A stretch of DNA of 64,000 bases, taken from Paraburkholderia heleia NBRC 101817 (GTDB lineage Bacteria; Pseudomonadota; Gammaproteobacteria; Burkholderiales; Burkholderiaceae). The stretch lies in the NCBI RefSeq assembly GCF_000739775.1, contig NZ_BBJH01000020.1, forward strand, positions 1 to 64,000, read 5' to 3'. The stretch's first letter is position 1. Each line of letters opens with the position of its first letter. A program made the position numbers and the translations under genes. The notes under the pieces are model-generated. The model was not told where the DNA came from. It saw only the letters and a program-made list of their open reading frames with translations, and made no database searches. This document shows, piece after piece, positions 50,997 to 60,689 of the stretch.

Positions 50997-53900
50997 TTAG
51001 CCGATCGTCATCAGATTTGCATTACCGCCTGCCGCTGCCGTATTCACGCTGACCGACCGTTCCGCGAGCAGCCGTTCGAGCGCGTAATCTTCATCGCCAT
51101 TGGCAAGCGCGTGCGCCGCCACCCCTTGCACCGAGACGATCGGGCCAGGACGTTTGGCCACTTCCTTCACGAGTGCGAGCAGCTCGTCGCTGTCGCCTTC
51201 GAAGAGGACCGCATCGAAGTCGGCATCGGCCGTCTTCCTGATCGCCACGTGCGCCTTCAGTGCCGCCGGCAGTGCGCTCACGAGCGCTTCGCCCGCCGCG
51301 CCCTGGAACAGCGCGCGGTTGCCCGTTGCGAGCGCAACGGCGAGTTGTGCGCGTGCGCCCGTGGCCGTGGAGGGCACGCACAGCACCGTGCCGCGCGCCG
51401 AAAGCGTGTAGGTATTGCGCTCGCCCGTCGGGCCGGGCAGAACCGCCGTGGCGCCCGCGAGCACGTATTCGAGGTAGCCGTCGCAGCGCGCCGCGAGCGC
51501 GGGTTCGCGCTCGGCGATGAGCCAGTCGCGCAGCGTCGTGAGCGCAGCCTGTGCCGACTGCGGCGCGCCGTTGCCTTCGGCGCCTTGCGGCGCATCGACG
51601 ACGAGCACATCGGCGAGCGACTTCGGCAAGCCGGCCGGACGCTTCGCGAGCAGGCGCGACAGATACAGCGCGCCACCCGCCTTCGGCCCCGTGCCCGACA
51701 GGCCTTCGCCGCCGAACGGCTGCACGCCCACCACCGCGCCGATCACGTTGCGGTTCACGTAGATGTTGCCCACGTGTGCGCGGCCGATCACGTGAGCGAT
51801 CGTTTCGTCGATGCGTGTGTGAACGCCGAGCGTGAGGCCATAGCCCGTTGCGCGGATCTGCTCGAGCAGGCGGTCGAGCTGGCTGCGGCGATAGCGCAGC
51901 ACGTGCAGCACCGGGCCGAACACTTCGCGCTTGAGTTCGTCGAGGCTGTCGAGTTCGATGAGCGTGGGCGGCACGAACGTGCCTTGTGCGCAGGTGTCGG
52001 GCGTCGGCATCTGCAGGACCTTGCGGCCCTTTTCACGCATGCCGGCGACGTGCGCATCAATACCGCGTTTCGCGTCGAGGTCGATCACGGGACCGACGTC
52101 GGTCGAGAGGCGGTCGGGGTTGCCCACCGCGAGTTCCTTCATCGCGCCGGTGAGCATTTCGAGCGTGCGGTCCGCCACGTCGTCCTGCAGGCACAGCACG
52201 CGCAGTGCGGAACAGCGCTGGCCGGCCGAGTCGAACGCGCTTTGCAGCACGTCGGCCACGACCTGCTCCGCGAGCGCCGACGAATCGACGATCATCGCGT
52301 TCTGGCCGCCGGTTTCGGCGATCAGCGGAATCGGGCGGCCTTCGGAATCGAGACGTTCGGACAGCGTCTTGTTGATGAGGCGTGCGACTTCGGTCGAGCC
52401 CGTGAACATCACGGCGCGCGTGCGGTGGTCGGCGACGAGCGCCGCGCCCACGGTTTCGCCGTTGCCCGGCAGCAGTTGCACCGCGCCCGCCGGCACGCCG
52501 GCTTCGCGCAGGATGCGCACGGCTTGCGCGGCGATCAGCGGCGTTTGTTCAGCGGGCTTCGCGAGCACCGTGTTGCCGGCTGCGAGCGCCGCGGCCACCT
52601 GGCCCATGAAGATCGCGAGCGGGAAGTTCCACGGGCTGATGCACACCACGGGGCCGAGCGGACGATGCGTATCGTTCGAGAACTCTTCGCGGATCTGCGT
52701 GGAGTAATAGCGCAGGAAGTCGATCGCTTCGCGCATTTCGGCCACGGCGTTCGGCAGCGACTTGCCCGCCTCGCGCACGATCAGGCCCATCAGCGTATGC
52801 ATTTGCGCTTCGAGCAGATCGGCGGCGCGTGCGAGGCAATCCGCGCGCGCTTCGACGGGCGTGGCCTGCCAGATCGGCGCGGCGGCCACGGCGTGCGTGA
52901 GCGCGGCGCTCACGTGCTCGCTCGTGGCTTCCACGACGGTGCCGACGAGATCGCGATGATCGGCGGGGTTGCGCACGTCGCGTGCGGCGCCATCGGCGAT
53001 ATCGCTGTCCGCGAGCATCGGCGCGGCGCGCCACGGATGATGCGCACTCGCCAGCAGCGCCGACGAAAGCGACGCGAGACGATGCTCGTTCGAGAGATCG
53101 AGGCCCATCGAATTGAAGCGCTCGTTGCCGTACAACTCGCGCGGCAGCGGAATCTTCGCGTGCGGCGCGCCGAGCGGCACGACCTTGGCCGCGTCGTCGA
53201 TGGGATTCGTGACCAGTTCGGCGACGGGTACGGAGGCATCGGCGATGCGGTTCACGAACGACGTGTTCGCGCCGTTTTCGAGCAGGCGGCGCACGAGATA
53301 CGCAAGCAGCGTTTCGTGCGTTCCGACCGGCGCGTAGACGCGGCACGGACGGTTGAGCTTGCCCTGCGCGAGCGGGCCCGTGACTTCTTCGTACAGCGGC
53401 TCGCCCATGCCGTGCAGGCACTGGAACTCATATTGGCCGGGATAGTAGTTCTGCCCCGCGAGGTGATAGATCGCCGAAAGCGTGTACGCGTTGTGCGTGG
53501 CGAACTGCGGATACACGGCATCCGGTGCGCCGAGCAGCTTCTTCGCGCAGGCGAGGTACGACACATCCGTGTAGATCTTGCGCGTGTACACGGGGTAGCC
53601 TTCGAGGCCATCCACCTGGGCGCGCTTGATTTCCGTATCCCAGTACGCGCCCTTCACGAGGCGCACCATGATGCGGTGACGGCTGCGGCGCGCGAGATCG
53701 ACGATGTAGTCGATCACGAACGGGCAGCGCTTCTGGTAAGCCTGCACCACGAAGCCAATGCCGTTCCAGCCCGCGAGTTCCGGATCGAAGCACAGCGCTT
53801 CGAGCAGGTCGAGCGAGAGTTCGAGGCGGTCGGCTTCTTCGGCGTCGATATTGAGGCCGATGTCGTAGCGGCGGGCGAGCACGGCGAGCGCGCGCACGCG

Positions 53901-54941
53901 CGGCAGCAACTCGCTCATGGTGCGTTCCTGCTGCGCGCGCGAGTAGCGCGGGTGCAGCGCGGAAAGCTTGATCGAGATGCCCGGGCCTTCGTAGATGCCG
54001 CGGCCGCCCGCGGCCTTGCCGATGGCGTGGATCGCCTGCTCGTACGAGGCGTAGTAGCGCTGGGCATCGGCTTCCGTCGTCGCGGCTTCGCCGAGCATGT
54101 CGTACGAGTAGCGGAAACCGCGCGCTTCGAACTTGCGGCTGTTGGCCAGCGCTTCGGAGATGTTCTCGCCCGTGACGAACTGCTCGCCCATCAGGCGCAT
54201 GGCCATGTCCACGCCCTTGCGGATCAGCGGCTCGCCGCCCTTGCCGATCATGCGCGTGAGCGCCGACGACAGGCCGGTTTCGCTGTTCGTCGTGACGAGC
54301 TTGCCGGTGATCATGAGGCCCCACGTGGCGGCATTCACGAACAGCGACGGCGCGTGGCCCACGTGCGATTTCCAGTCGCCCTTGCTGATCTTGTCGCGGA
54401 TGAGCGCGTCGCGCGTGGCGCGGTCGGGAATGCGCAGCAGCGCTTCGGCGAGGCACATCAGCGCCACGCCTTCCTGGCTGGACAGCGAAAATTCGTGGAT
54501 CAGGCCTTCCACGCCGCCGCCCGTGCCCTTCGCGCGCAGCGTTTCCACGAGCTTCGTGGCGAGCTTCGTCACGTCGCCCGTGAGGTTGGCGGGCAGGCGC
54601 GCTTCGCCGATCAGGAACGGCACGCACTCCGGCTCCGGGCGGCGGTACGCGGCCGTGATCGCCGCGCGCAGCACCGACTGCGGTTGCACGTTCTGCGCGA
54701 ATTCGAGGAACGGGTGCGATGCGGCTTCGTCGTCGTCAGCGGTAGCACCTTCGGCGAGATCGGTCGCACCGACATGACCATTGAGCTCGGGAGGCAGCTG
54801 GCCGTGCTCGATTTTCTCGAGATAGGCGAAGATGGCTTGCTTGATGAGCCAGTGCGGCGTGCGCTCGAGCCGCGTGGCGGCGTCCTTGAGGCGGGAGCGG
54901 AGGAGATCGTCGACCTTGACGCCAAGTGTGGTGCTAGCCAT
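50997..54941 (-). CDS. putA: PutA, trifunctional proline utilisation protein
   Basis: Oxidises proline to glutamate in two steps and, in this architecture, represses its own gene. The 1314 residues have an N-terminal ribbon-helix-helix DNA-binding domain (STTLGVKVDDLLRSRLKDAA). The proline dehydrogenase barrel has ISIKLSALHPRYSRAQQ and the FAD-site RLVKGAYWDTEIKRAQ. The P5C dehydrogenase domain has its catalytic Cys in DSAGQRCSALR and the Glu in IAETGGQNAM. A C-terminal extension of about 200 residues follows. The start at 54941 has AAGGA before it. A candidate operator lies at 55017-55047. Confidence 0.97.
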   Translation of the reverse strand: MASTTLGVKVDDLLRSRLKDAATRLERTPHWLIKQAIFAYLEKIEHGQLPPELNGHVGATDLAEGATADDDEAASHPFLEFAQNVQPQSVLRAAITAAYRRPEPECVPFLIGEARLPANLTGDVTKLATKLVETLRAKGTGGGVEGLIHEFSLSSQEGVALMCLAEALLRIPDRATRDALIRDKISKGDWKSHVGHAPSLFVNAATWGLMITGKLVTTNSETGLSSALTRMIGKGGEPLIRKGVDMAMRLMGEQFVTGENISEALANSRKFEARGFRYSYDMLGEAATTEADAQRYYASYEQAIHAIGKAAGGRGIYEGPGISIKLSALHPRYSRAQQERTMSELLPRVRALAVLARRYDIGLNIDAEEADRLELSLDLLEALCFDPELAGWNGIGFVVQAYQKRCPFVIDYIVDLARRSRHRIMVRLVKGAYWDTEIKRAQVDGLEGYPVYTRKIYTDVSYLACAKKLLGAPDAVYPQFATHNAYTLSAIYHLAGQNYYPGQYEFQCLHGMGEPLYEEVTGPLAQGKLNRPCRVYAPVGTHETLLAYLVRRLLENGANTSFVNRIADASVPVAELVTNPIDDAAKVVPLGAPHAKIPLPRELYGNERFNSMGLDLSNEHRLASLSSALLASAHHPWRAAPMLADSDIADGAARDVRNPADHRDLVGTVVEATSEHVSAALTHAVAAAPIWQATPVEARADCLARAADLLEAQMHTLMGLIVREAGKSLPNAVAEMREAIDFLRYYSTQIREEFSNDTHRPLGPVVCISPWNFPLAIFMGQVAAALAAGNTVLAKPAEQTPLIAAQAVRILREAGVPAGAVQLLPGNGETVGAALVADHRTRAVMFTGSTEVARLINKTLSERLDSEGRPIPLIAETGGQNAMIVDSSALAEQVVADVLQSAFDSAGQRCSALRVLCLQDDVADRTLEMLTGAMKELAVGNPDRLSTDVGPVIDLDAKRGIDAHVAGMREKGRKVLQMPTPDTCAQGTFVPPTLIELDSLDELKREVFGPVLHVLRYRRSQLDRLLEQIRATGYGLTLGVHTRIDETIAHVIGRAHVGNIYVNRNVIGAVVGVQPFGGEGLSGTGPKAGGALYLSRLLAKRPAGLPKSLADVLVVDAPQGAEGNGAPQSAQAALTTLRDWLIAEREPALAARCDGYLEYVLAGATAVLPGPTGERNTYTLSARGTVLCVPSTATGARAQLAVALATGNRALFQGAAGEALVSALPAALKAHVAIRKTADADFDAVLFEGDSDELLALVKEVAKRPGPIVSVQGVAAHALANGDEDYALERLLAERSVSVNTAAAGGNANLMTIG

Positions 54942-55016
54942 GTTTCCTTCGTATGCCGGCAGACCCGCACCGGCGGTGACCAAAAAGTTGGCGAATCGTA
55001 ACCCTGCCAATAAAAA

Positions 55017-55047
55017 GGTGCAACCACTCCCTCAAAATGGTTGCACC
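55017..55047. promoter_or_regulatory. Candidate PutA operator
   Basis: A perfect 10-bp inverted repeat, GGTGCAACCA (55017-55026) and TGGTTGCACC (55038-55047). Each arm contains the GTTGCA hexamer, the recognised binding core of the PutA ribbon-helix-helix domain in enteric bacteria. It lies 76 bases before the putA start, where autorepression would act. Confidence 0.75.
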
Positions 55048-55230
55048 ACGACTGCGGCCTTGTGCAGCCTGCGTTTGCGGCCGATGTCCGCCCACCGGGC
55101 CGCGCGGGTTGCGCTTGGTATTTTCCCTGGTTCGGCAACACGCTGGACAACCCTAATCGATTCTGCGGCCGTGCCGTTATACAAACAAAGCGGGGTTGTT
55201 GATCACAAGAAAGTGCGAAGGGACCGGAAA

Positions 55231-55380
55231 ATGGAAAAGCTGCTGGTAATCGCAGGGATCTGGACGATGTGCGCCACGTGCGCCGTGCTTTTCATTCGCG
55301 GCGCGACGGCGCCGGATGAACGGCGCATGAGCTTGAAGCGCGCGGCGCACAGGGACGTGGCCGACACCGTCGGCCAATGA
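55231..55380 (+). CDS. Small membrane protein
   Basis: A 49-residue product with one predicted transmembrane helix (LLVIAGIWTMCATCAVLFIRG) and a basic C-terminal tail. AGGGA lies about eight bases before the ATG. Divergent from putA. No family recognised. The length and hydrophobic pattern look like a genuine small gene rather than chance. Confidence 0.5.
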   Translation: MEKLLVIAGIWTMCATCAVLFIRGATAPDERRMSLKRAAHRDVADTVGQ

Positions 55381-55465
55381 GGAAGGAAACGCGAAGTCGA
55401 TGCCGGGTGGCCCCGCCGTTGCCGCAGGGTGCACGTCTGCGGGGCCATGCCGGCTGCTGTTGCCG

Positions 55466-57721
55466 CTAGATATCGAGCGGATCGACTTCGAGATTCCAGC
55501 GCAGCACGCCGCGCAACGCGCGCAGCGCGGGCTGCCACGCGCGCAGGGTTGCCTGCAGCGCGGCACGCGACTTGCTTTCCACGAGCAGTTGCGCGCGATG
55601 CACGTTCATCACCTTCACGATGGTGAGCGGCACCGCGTCGTAGGCCATGACACGTTCGGCGCCCGGAATCGCCGCGAGTGCCTGCGCGGCCTGGGCGAGG
55701 AACGTCAGCGCCGCCTCCAGCGTGCGCCCTTCGGCGCGCAATAACGCCTGATAGACGAACGGCGGCAGATGCGCATCGCGCCGCTCCGCGATCTGCGTGT
55801 TCGCAAACCCCACGTAGTCCTGGCGCGCCAGCGCGTGATAGAGCGCGTGACGCGGATAGCGCGTCTGCACGAGGACCTCGCCGGCCAGGCCGGCGCGCCC
55901 CGCCCGCCCGCTCACCTGCATCAGCTGCGCGAACAGCCGCTCGCTCGCCCGGAAATCGTGCGAAAAGAGCGCATTGTCGGCGTTCAGCACGCCAACGAGC
56001 GACACGCGCTGGAAGTCATGCCCCTTCGCGATCATCTGCGTGCCCACCAGGATGTCGACTTCGCCCGCGTGCACGTCGGAGAAAAGCGCCTGTGCGCTGC
56101 CCTTGCGGCGCGTGCTGTCGGCGTCGATGCGCAGCACCCGCGCGCCCGGCACCGCGCTCGCGAGCGCCTCCTCGATGCGCTGCGTGCCGCGCCCCATCGG
56201 CGCGATGTCGACGTTGCCGCACTCGGGACATGAACGCGGAATGCGCGATTCCCAGCCGCAGTGATGGCAGCGCAGCGCGCGTTCGGGCTTGTGCAGCACG
56301 ACGTACGCGCTGCAGCGCGGGCAACCCGCCACCCAGCCGCAGGCGTCGCACGCGAGCGTAGGCGCGTAGCCGCGTCGGTTCAGGAACACGAGGCTCTGCT
56401 CGCCGCGCTCGAGGCGCGCCTTCATCGCCGCGACCAAAGGCCCGGAGAGTCCTTCGAACGAAGCGCGGCCGCGCCGCCGCTCCTCTTCGAGATCGATCAG
56501 CTTGACGGTGGGCAGCACCGCGTCGGCGATCGCGCGGCGCGACAAGGTGAGGCGCGTGTAGCGGCCCTGCTCGGCCTGCCACCAGCTTTCGAGCGACGGC
56601 GTGGCCGAGCCCAGCACAACCGGCACGCCCAGTTGCTTCGCGCGCCATACCGCGAGGTCGCGCGCCGAGTAGCGCAGCCCTTCCTGCTGCTTGTAGGCAG
56701 GGTCGTGCTCCTCGTCGACCACGAGCATCGCGAGACGCGGCAGCGAGGCAAGCACCGCGAGCCGCGTGCCGAGCACGATGCGCGCGCGGCCCGTGTGCGC
56801 CGCGAGCCAGTTGCGGGCGCGCTCGCCTTCGGCGAGGCCGCTGTGAAGCGTGACGATGGCCTCGTCGGCAAGCGTGGCCGCAAAGCGCGTGCGAAAGGCC
56901 GCCTCGAACTGCGGCGTGAGATTGATTTCCGGGACCAGCACGAGCGCCTGGGCGCCCGGCTCGCGCTCGAGCAGCGCCGCGAGCGCGCGCAGATAGACCT
57001 CGGTCTTGCCGCTGCCCGTCACGCCGTGCAGCAGGAAGGGCGCGAAGCCGCTCGCCGCGCCGATGGCTGCCACGGCGTCGGCCTGCTCGTCGCTCAGGCG
57101 CGGGACGTCCACCACGGCGGCAGTCGGCGCGGCGCGGTGGGCCGCGCCTGCGGCCGCACCGAACTCGATGCACTCATGCTCGACCCAGCCGGCTTCGCAC
57201 CAGGCTTCGAGCGTTGCAATCGCCTTGGGATGCAGCGCGCGGGCCGCGGCTACGTCGAGTTCGCCTGCATCGCAGAGCGCCTGCGCGAGACGGCGCAGCG
57301 CCTGGGCACGCGCCGGCAAGGCGTCGGGCAGCGCGGCGCGCCCTTGCGGCGACAGCCGGTAGCGCTCCTCGGGGGCGAGCAGGCGCGCCCAGCGCGACGG
57401 ATCGCGCAACGCCTGCGGCAGCGCCGGCAAGGCGACCTCGCCCAGGCCCCGCTGATAATAGTCGGCGGCAAAGCCGGCCAGCGCGAGCCATTGCGCCGAA
57501 AGCGGCGGGCAGGCGGCGCACACTGCGCTCACGTCACGAATCTTGTTTGCGGGCACGTCGCTGTGAGCGTTCACTTCGCAGATCAGGCCGACCACGTCGC
57601 GACGCCCGAACGGCACGCGCACGAGCATGCCGGGCGCGGGCACGCTGTCGAGGCCATAGCGATAGTCGTAAAGCGCATCCAGCGGATGATCCAGCGCCAC
57701 GCGCACGTACTGCCCTGTCAT
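55466..57721 (-). CDS. priA: Primosomal protein N' (replication restart helicase)
   Basis: Restart helicase of 751 residues. The N-terminal DNA-binding domain begins YVRVALDHPLDALYDYRYG. Walker A is GVTGSGKTEVYLRAL, and motif II is VVDEEHDPAYKQ. The zinc-binding cysteine pairs include CDACG, CPRC, CHHCG and CPECG. The C-terminal helicase lobe has VSGRAGRAG. The ATG at 57721 has GGGAG upstream; the open frame continues to 57763 without support. Confidence 0.97.
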   Translation of the reverse strand: MTGQYVRVALDHPLDALYDYRYGLDSVPAPGMLVRVPFGRRDVVGLICEVNAHSDVPANKIRDVSAVCAACPPLSAQWLALAGFAADYYQRGLGEVALPALPQALRDPSRWARLLAPEERYRLSPQGRAALPDALPARAQALRRLAQALCDAGELDVAAARALHPKAIATLEAWCEAGWVEHECIEFGAAAGAAHRAAPTAAVVDVPRLSDEQADAVAAIGAASGFAPFLLHGVTGSGKTEVYLRALAALLEREPGAQALVLVPEINLTPQFEAAFRTRFAATLADEAIVTLHSGLAEGERARNWLAAHTGRARIVLGTRLAVLASLPRLAMLVVDEEHDPAYKQQEGLRYSARDLAVWRAKQLGVPVVLGSATPSLESWWQAEQGRYTRLTLSRRAIADAVLPTVKLIDLEEERRRGRASFEGLSGPLVAAMKARLERGEQSLVFLNRRGYAPTLACDACGWVAGCPRCSAYVVLHKPERALRCHHCGWESRIPRSCPECGNVDIAPMGRGTQRIEEALASAVPGARVLRIDADSTRRKGSAQALFSDVHAGEVDILVGTQMIAKGHDFQRVSLVGVLNADNALFSHDFRASERLFAQLMQVSGRAGRAGLAGEVLVQTRYPRHALYHALARQDYVGFANTQIAERRDAHLPPFVYQALLRAEGRTLEAALTFLAQAAQALAAIPGAERVMAYDAVPLTIVKVMNVHRAQLLVESKSRAALQATLRAWQPALRALRGVLRWNLEVDPLDI

Positions 57722-58138
57722 GCCTGACTCCCAGGGAAGTTCTGTACGCCGTCGCACAGACACGCAAACCTAAAGTAATACTTGAGATTTCGCGCTAAGT
57801 TTTGGATTCCGCAGAACAATCGCGCCCCCGAATCTGCGCCTGTGGATAACTTTGTTGAGAACTTGCCGGGCGCCGCCGCCGGGCTCCCGCGCACGGTCGC
57901 TATGTGGGATACCGCACAGAGCGCCGTGGAGCGCCGAAAGCCTTGTCTGTCAAGGGTCCGATTGATTCTGCCCAGACCCGGACAGGGCCCTGCGACAACC
58001 TTTCCCTCTTGCGCGCCGCAACGAGGCAAGTGTGTATAAGTCAAGTCTTGACAGGACCGCGATGGCGTCTGGATGGCCTCTTGAGCCCGGTCATACCCTG
58101 ATGCCCGGAGCCCAGCTTGCTGCGACGCATCAAAAACG
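57722..58138. other. Intergenic region between priA and hemE
   Basis: About 417 bases upstream of priA and downstream of hemE. I see no convincing gene or terminator. The stretch around 58035-58055 contains TTGACA within TCAAGTCTTGACAGG, but no paired -10 could be assigned. Confidence 0.4.
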
Positions 58139-59230
58139 TCACGCACCGGCCGCGCGAATCGCGCGGCTGTGACGATGCACTTCGTCCACGAGTTCGGCCA
58201 CGCTTTCGGGCGGCGTGAACTGCGAGATGCCATGGCCGAGATTGAACACGTGGCCAGGGTGCGCGCCAAAGCTGTCCAGTACCGCGCGCGCCTGTTCGCG
58301 AATCGCGGCAGGCGAGGCGAACAGCACGGTGGGATCGAGGTTGCCCTGGAGCGCCACCCGCTCGCCCACGCGCTCGCGCGCGCGCCCAAGATTGACGGTC
58401 CAGTCGAGGCCCACGGCGTCCACGCCCGAATCGGCGATTTCGTCGAGCCAGAGGCCGCCGCCCTTCGTGAACGTGATCACCGGCACGCGCTCGCCGTCAT
58501 GCTCGCGCTTGAGCTGCGCGACCACCTGCGCGATGTACGCGAGCGAAAAGCGCTGGTACACGCCGTCCGCGAGCGCGCCGCCCCAGGTGTCGAAGATCAT
58601 CACGGCCTGCGCACCGGCTTCGATCTGCGCGTTCAGGTAGGCCGCCACCGCCTGCGCGTTGACTTCGAGGATGCGTTGCATGAGGTCCGGGCGCGCATAC
58701 AGCATCGACTTCACCGTGCGGAAGTCGTCCGAGCCGCCGCCCTCGACCATGTAGCAGGCGAGCGTCCACGGGCTGCCCGAAAAGCCGATCAGCGGCACGC
58801 GCTGGCGCCCGTCCGCATTGGTGAGGGCGCGGCGAATCTCGCGCACGGCGTCGGTCACGTAACCGAGCGTCGCGCCGATATCGGGCACGGCGAGCCGCGC
58901 CACGTCTTCTTCGGTACGCACAGGGTGCGCGAACTTCGGCCCTTCACCCGCCTGGAACGAGAGGCCGAGGCCCATCGCGTCCGGAATCGTGAGGATGTCG
59001 GAAAACAGGATCGCGGCGTCGAGCGGATAGCGCTCGAGGGGTTGCAGCGTGACCTCAGTCGCGTATTCGGGATGCTTCGCGAGGCCAAGGAAGCTGCCCG
59101 CGCGGCTGCGCGTCGCGTTGTACTCCGGCAGATAGCGACCTGCCTGGCGCATCAGCCAGACAGGCGTGTACTCGGTCGGCTGCCGCAGCAGCGCGCGCAG
59201 GAAGGTGTCGTTCAGGAGAGTGTGGGCCAC
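58139..59230 (-). CDS. hemE: Uroporphyrinogen decarboxylase
   Basis: Heme-pathway enzyme of 363 residues converting uroporphyrinogen III to coproporphyrinogen III. The active-site regions are PVWLMRQAGRYLPEY with the conserved Arg pair, ILFSDILTIPDAMG with its Asp, and GFSGSPWTLACYMVEG. I start at the GTG at 59230, giving a protein beginning AHTLLNDTFLRALL after the start residue, as family members do. An ATG at 59278 is an alternative. It was placed by family similarity, as no strong ribosome site is seen. Confidence 0.95.
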   Translation of the reverse strand: MAHTLLNDTFLRALLRQPTEYTPVWLMRQAGRYLPEYNATRSRAGSFLGLAKHPEYATEVTLQPLERYPLDAAILFSDILTIPDAMGLGLSFQAGEGPKFAHPVRTEEDVARLAVPDIGATLGYVTDAVREIRRALTNADGRQRVPLIGFSGSPWTLACYMVEGGGSDDFRTVKSMLYARPDLMQRILEVNAQAVAAYLNAQIEAGAQAVMIFDTWGGALADGVYQRFSLAYIAQVVAQLKREHDGERVPVITFTKGGGLWLDEIADSGVDAVGLDWTVNLGRARERVGERVALQGNLDPTVLFASPAAIREQARAVLDSFGAHPGHVFNLGHGISQFTPPESVAELVDEVHRHSRAIRAAGA

Positions 59231-59466
59231 GTGCTGGATGCGCGAAGTCGCGCCAGGGTTTCGGAAGCAAGCGGCCATTTTACCGGAGCGGCCGCCCACG
59301 CATGCCGCCTATGCCGCTGATGGGCGGGATCAGAAGCGCAATGCTACCGAAGTATAGGTCCTGCCTACCCAGGTAAGTCCGCGCTTATCTGCCACGTACG
59401 CGAGGGCTATCATCAGACGGCTTTCCAGAACGCTACATTTCAATCAAAACCCGATACGGAGATACG

Positions 59467-60279
59467 ATGAAAAAAGCCGCTCTCGGCCTGACGTTCGTTA
59501 GCGCCGCTTTGCTGAGCGCGTGCGCCACCAGCCAGTCCGCCGGCACCCCTGCCAGCGGTGCGCAGACCGCCACCGCCCCTTCGCGCCTCGACGAGATCAT
59601 TGCGCGCGGCACGCTGCGCGCCTGCACGACCGGCGACTACAAGCCCTACTCGTTCTACAGGCAGGACGGCACGTTCGAAGGCATCGACATCGACATGACG
59701 CAGTCGCTTGCAAAGTCGCTGGGCGTGAAGGCCGAGTTCGTGAAGACGTCGTGGCCGAACCTCATGAACGACTTCCTCGCGAAGTGCGACATTGCGGTGG
59801 GCGGCGTCTCCACGACACTCGAGCGCCAGAAGCGCGCGTTCTTCACCGAGGCCTATCAGGTCGACGGCAAGACGCCGATCGTGCGATGCGAAGACGTCAG
59901 GAAATACCAGACCATTGCGCAGATCAACCAGCCTTCTGTGCGCGTGATCATGAATCCGGGCGGCACGAACGAGCGCTTCGCGAAACAGTTCTTGCCGCAT
60001 GCGAATCTCATCATGTATCCGGACAACGTGACGATCTTCAAGCAGATCCTCGCGGGCAAGGCCGACGTGATGGTGACCGACGCCTCCGAGACCATGCTGC
60101 AGCAGAAGCTCAACCCGGGGCTGTGTTCGGTGCATCCCGACAAGCCCTTTCAGTACGGCGAGAAAGCGTGGATGGTGCCGCGCGCAGATGTGGTGTTCCA
60201 GCAGTATGTCGATCAGTGGCTGCACCTTGCGCGAGCGAGCGGCGAATATCAGGCGATCTCCGACAAGTGGCTGAAGTGA
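59467..60279 (+). CDS. pheC: Cyclohexadienyl dehydratase-like periplasmic lipoprotein (PheC type)
   Basis: The 270-residue product matches Pseudomonas PheC closely in remembered blocks: LRACTTGDYKPYSF, KTSWPNLMNDF, NPGGTNERFAKQ, PDNVTIFKQILAGKADVM and CSVHPDKPFQYGEKAW. The active-site Glu known from PheC is present as E208 in VTDASETMLQ. This enzyme class turns arogenate or prephenate into phenylalanine or phenylpyruvate outside the cytoplasm and evolved from a solute-binding protein. Here the signal peptide ends in the lipobox LLSAC (Cys about residue 19), so it would be membrane-tethered. A plain amino-acid binding protein is the alternative. Confidence 0.8.
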   Translation: MKKAALGLTFVSAALLSACATSQSAGTPASGAQTATAPSRLDEIIARGTLRACTTGDYKPYSFYRQDGTFEGIDIDMTQSLAKSLGVKAEFVKTSWPNLMNDFLAKCDIAVGGVSTTLERQKRAFFTEAYQVDGKTPIVRCEDVRKYQTIAQINQPSVRVIMNPGGTNERFAKQFLPHANLIMYPDNVTIFKQILAGKADVMVTDASETMLQQKLNPGLCSVHPDKPFQYGEKAWMVPRADVVFQQYVDQWLHLARASGEYQAISDKWLK

Positions 60280-60689
60280 GGTGTTGATTCGCGCCGCATT
60301 GTTATGACCCTTCGAATTGCTACGATGAGTTGCAAAAGACATCGTGACTCGAGGCGCGCAAAGCTTGCATTTCACGCACGAGCGCCACGCCGGCGCATTG
60401 CGCATGTGCGCAACCGGTAATTGCGTACCGGGCGCGGCTTGCACAAGAGGCCCATGCCGTGGGCCTTCCTTCATGCGAGACGAATCCTCGTGCGCGAGTG
60501 GCTGTCAAAGCTGTCAAACAGCCGCAAAAAATAGCGGTAAAAATGACTTCCTCAAATCGCCCAGGAAGGCAAAAAGAGCCGCAGAGCCTTATCCGACGGG
60601 CGTTACAACCTGAAACACTTTGTTACCGCGCACCTATCTTAATTCGCCCACAATGCCTTCAACGGTTTCAACACGGATGTGGCGCGGTG
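60280..60689 (+). other. Gap after the pheC-like gene
   Basis: About 410 bases with no supported gene. The part around 60590-60640 is relatively AT-rich. TGAAAC, 18 bases, TATCTT (about 60610-60640) is a weak promoter candidate for the structured region that follows. Confidence 0.3.

Noticed and set aside
50991..55001. A 1336-codon open frame on the plus strand across putA
   Set aside because: It is the antisense shadow of putA in high-GC DNA. The predicted product is Arg/His/Ala-rich with no domain, and putA on the minus strand has all expected motifs.
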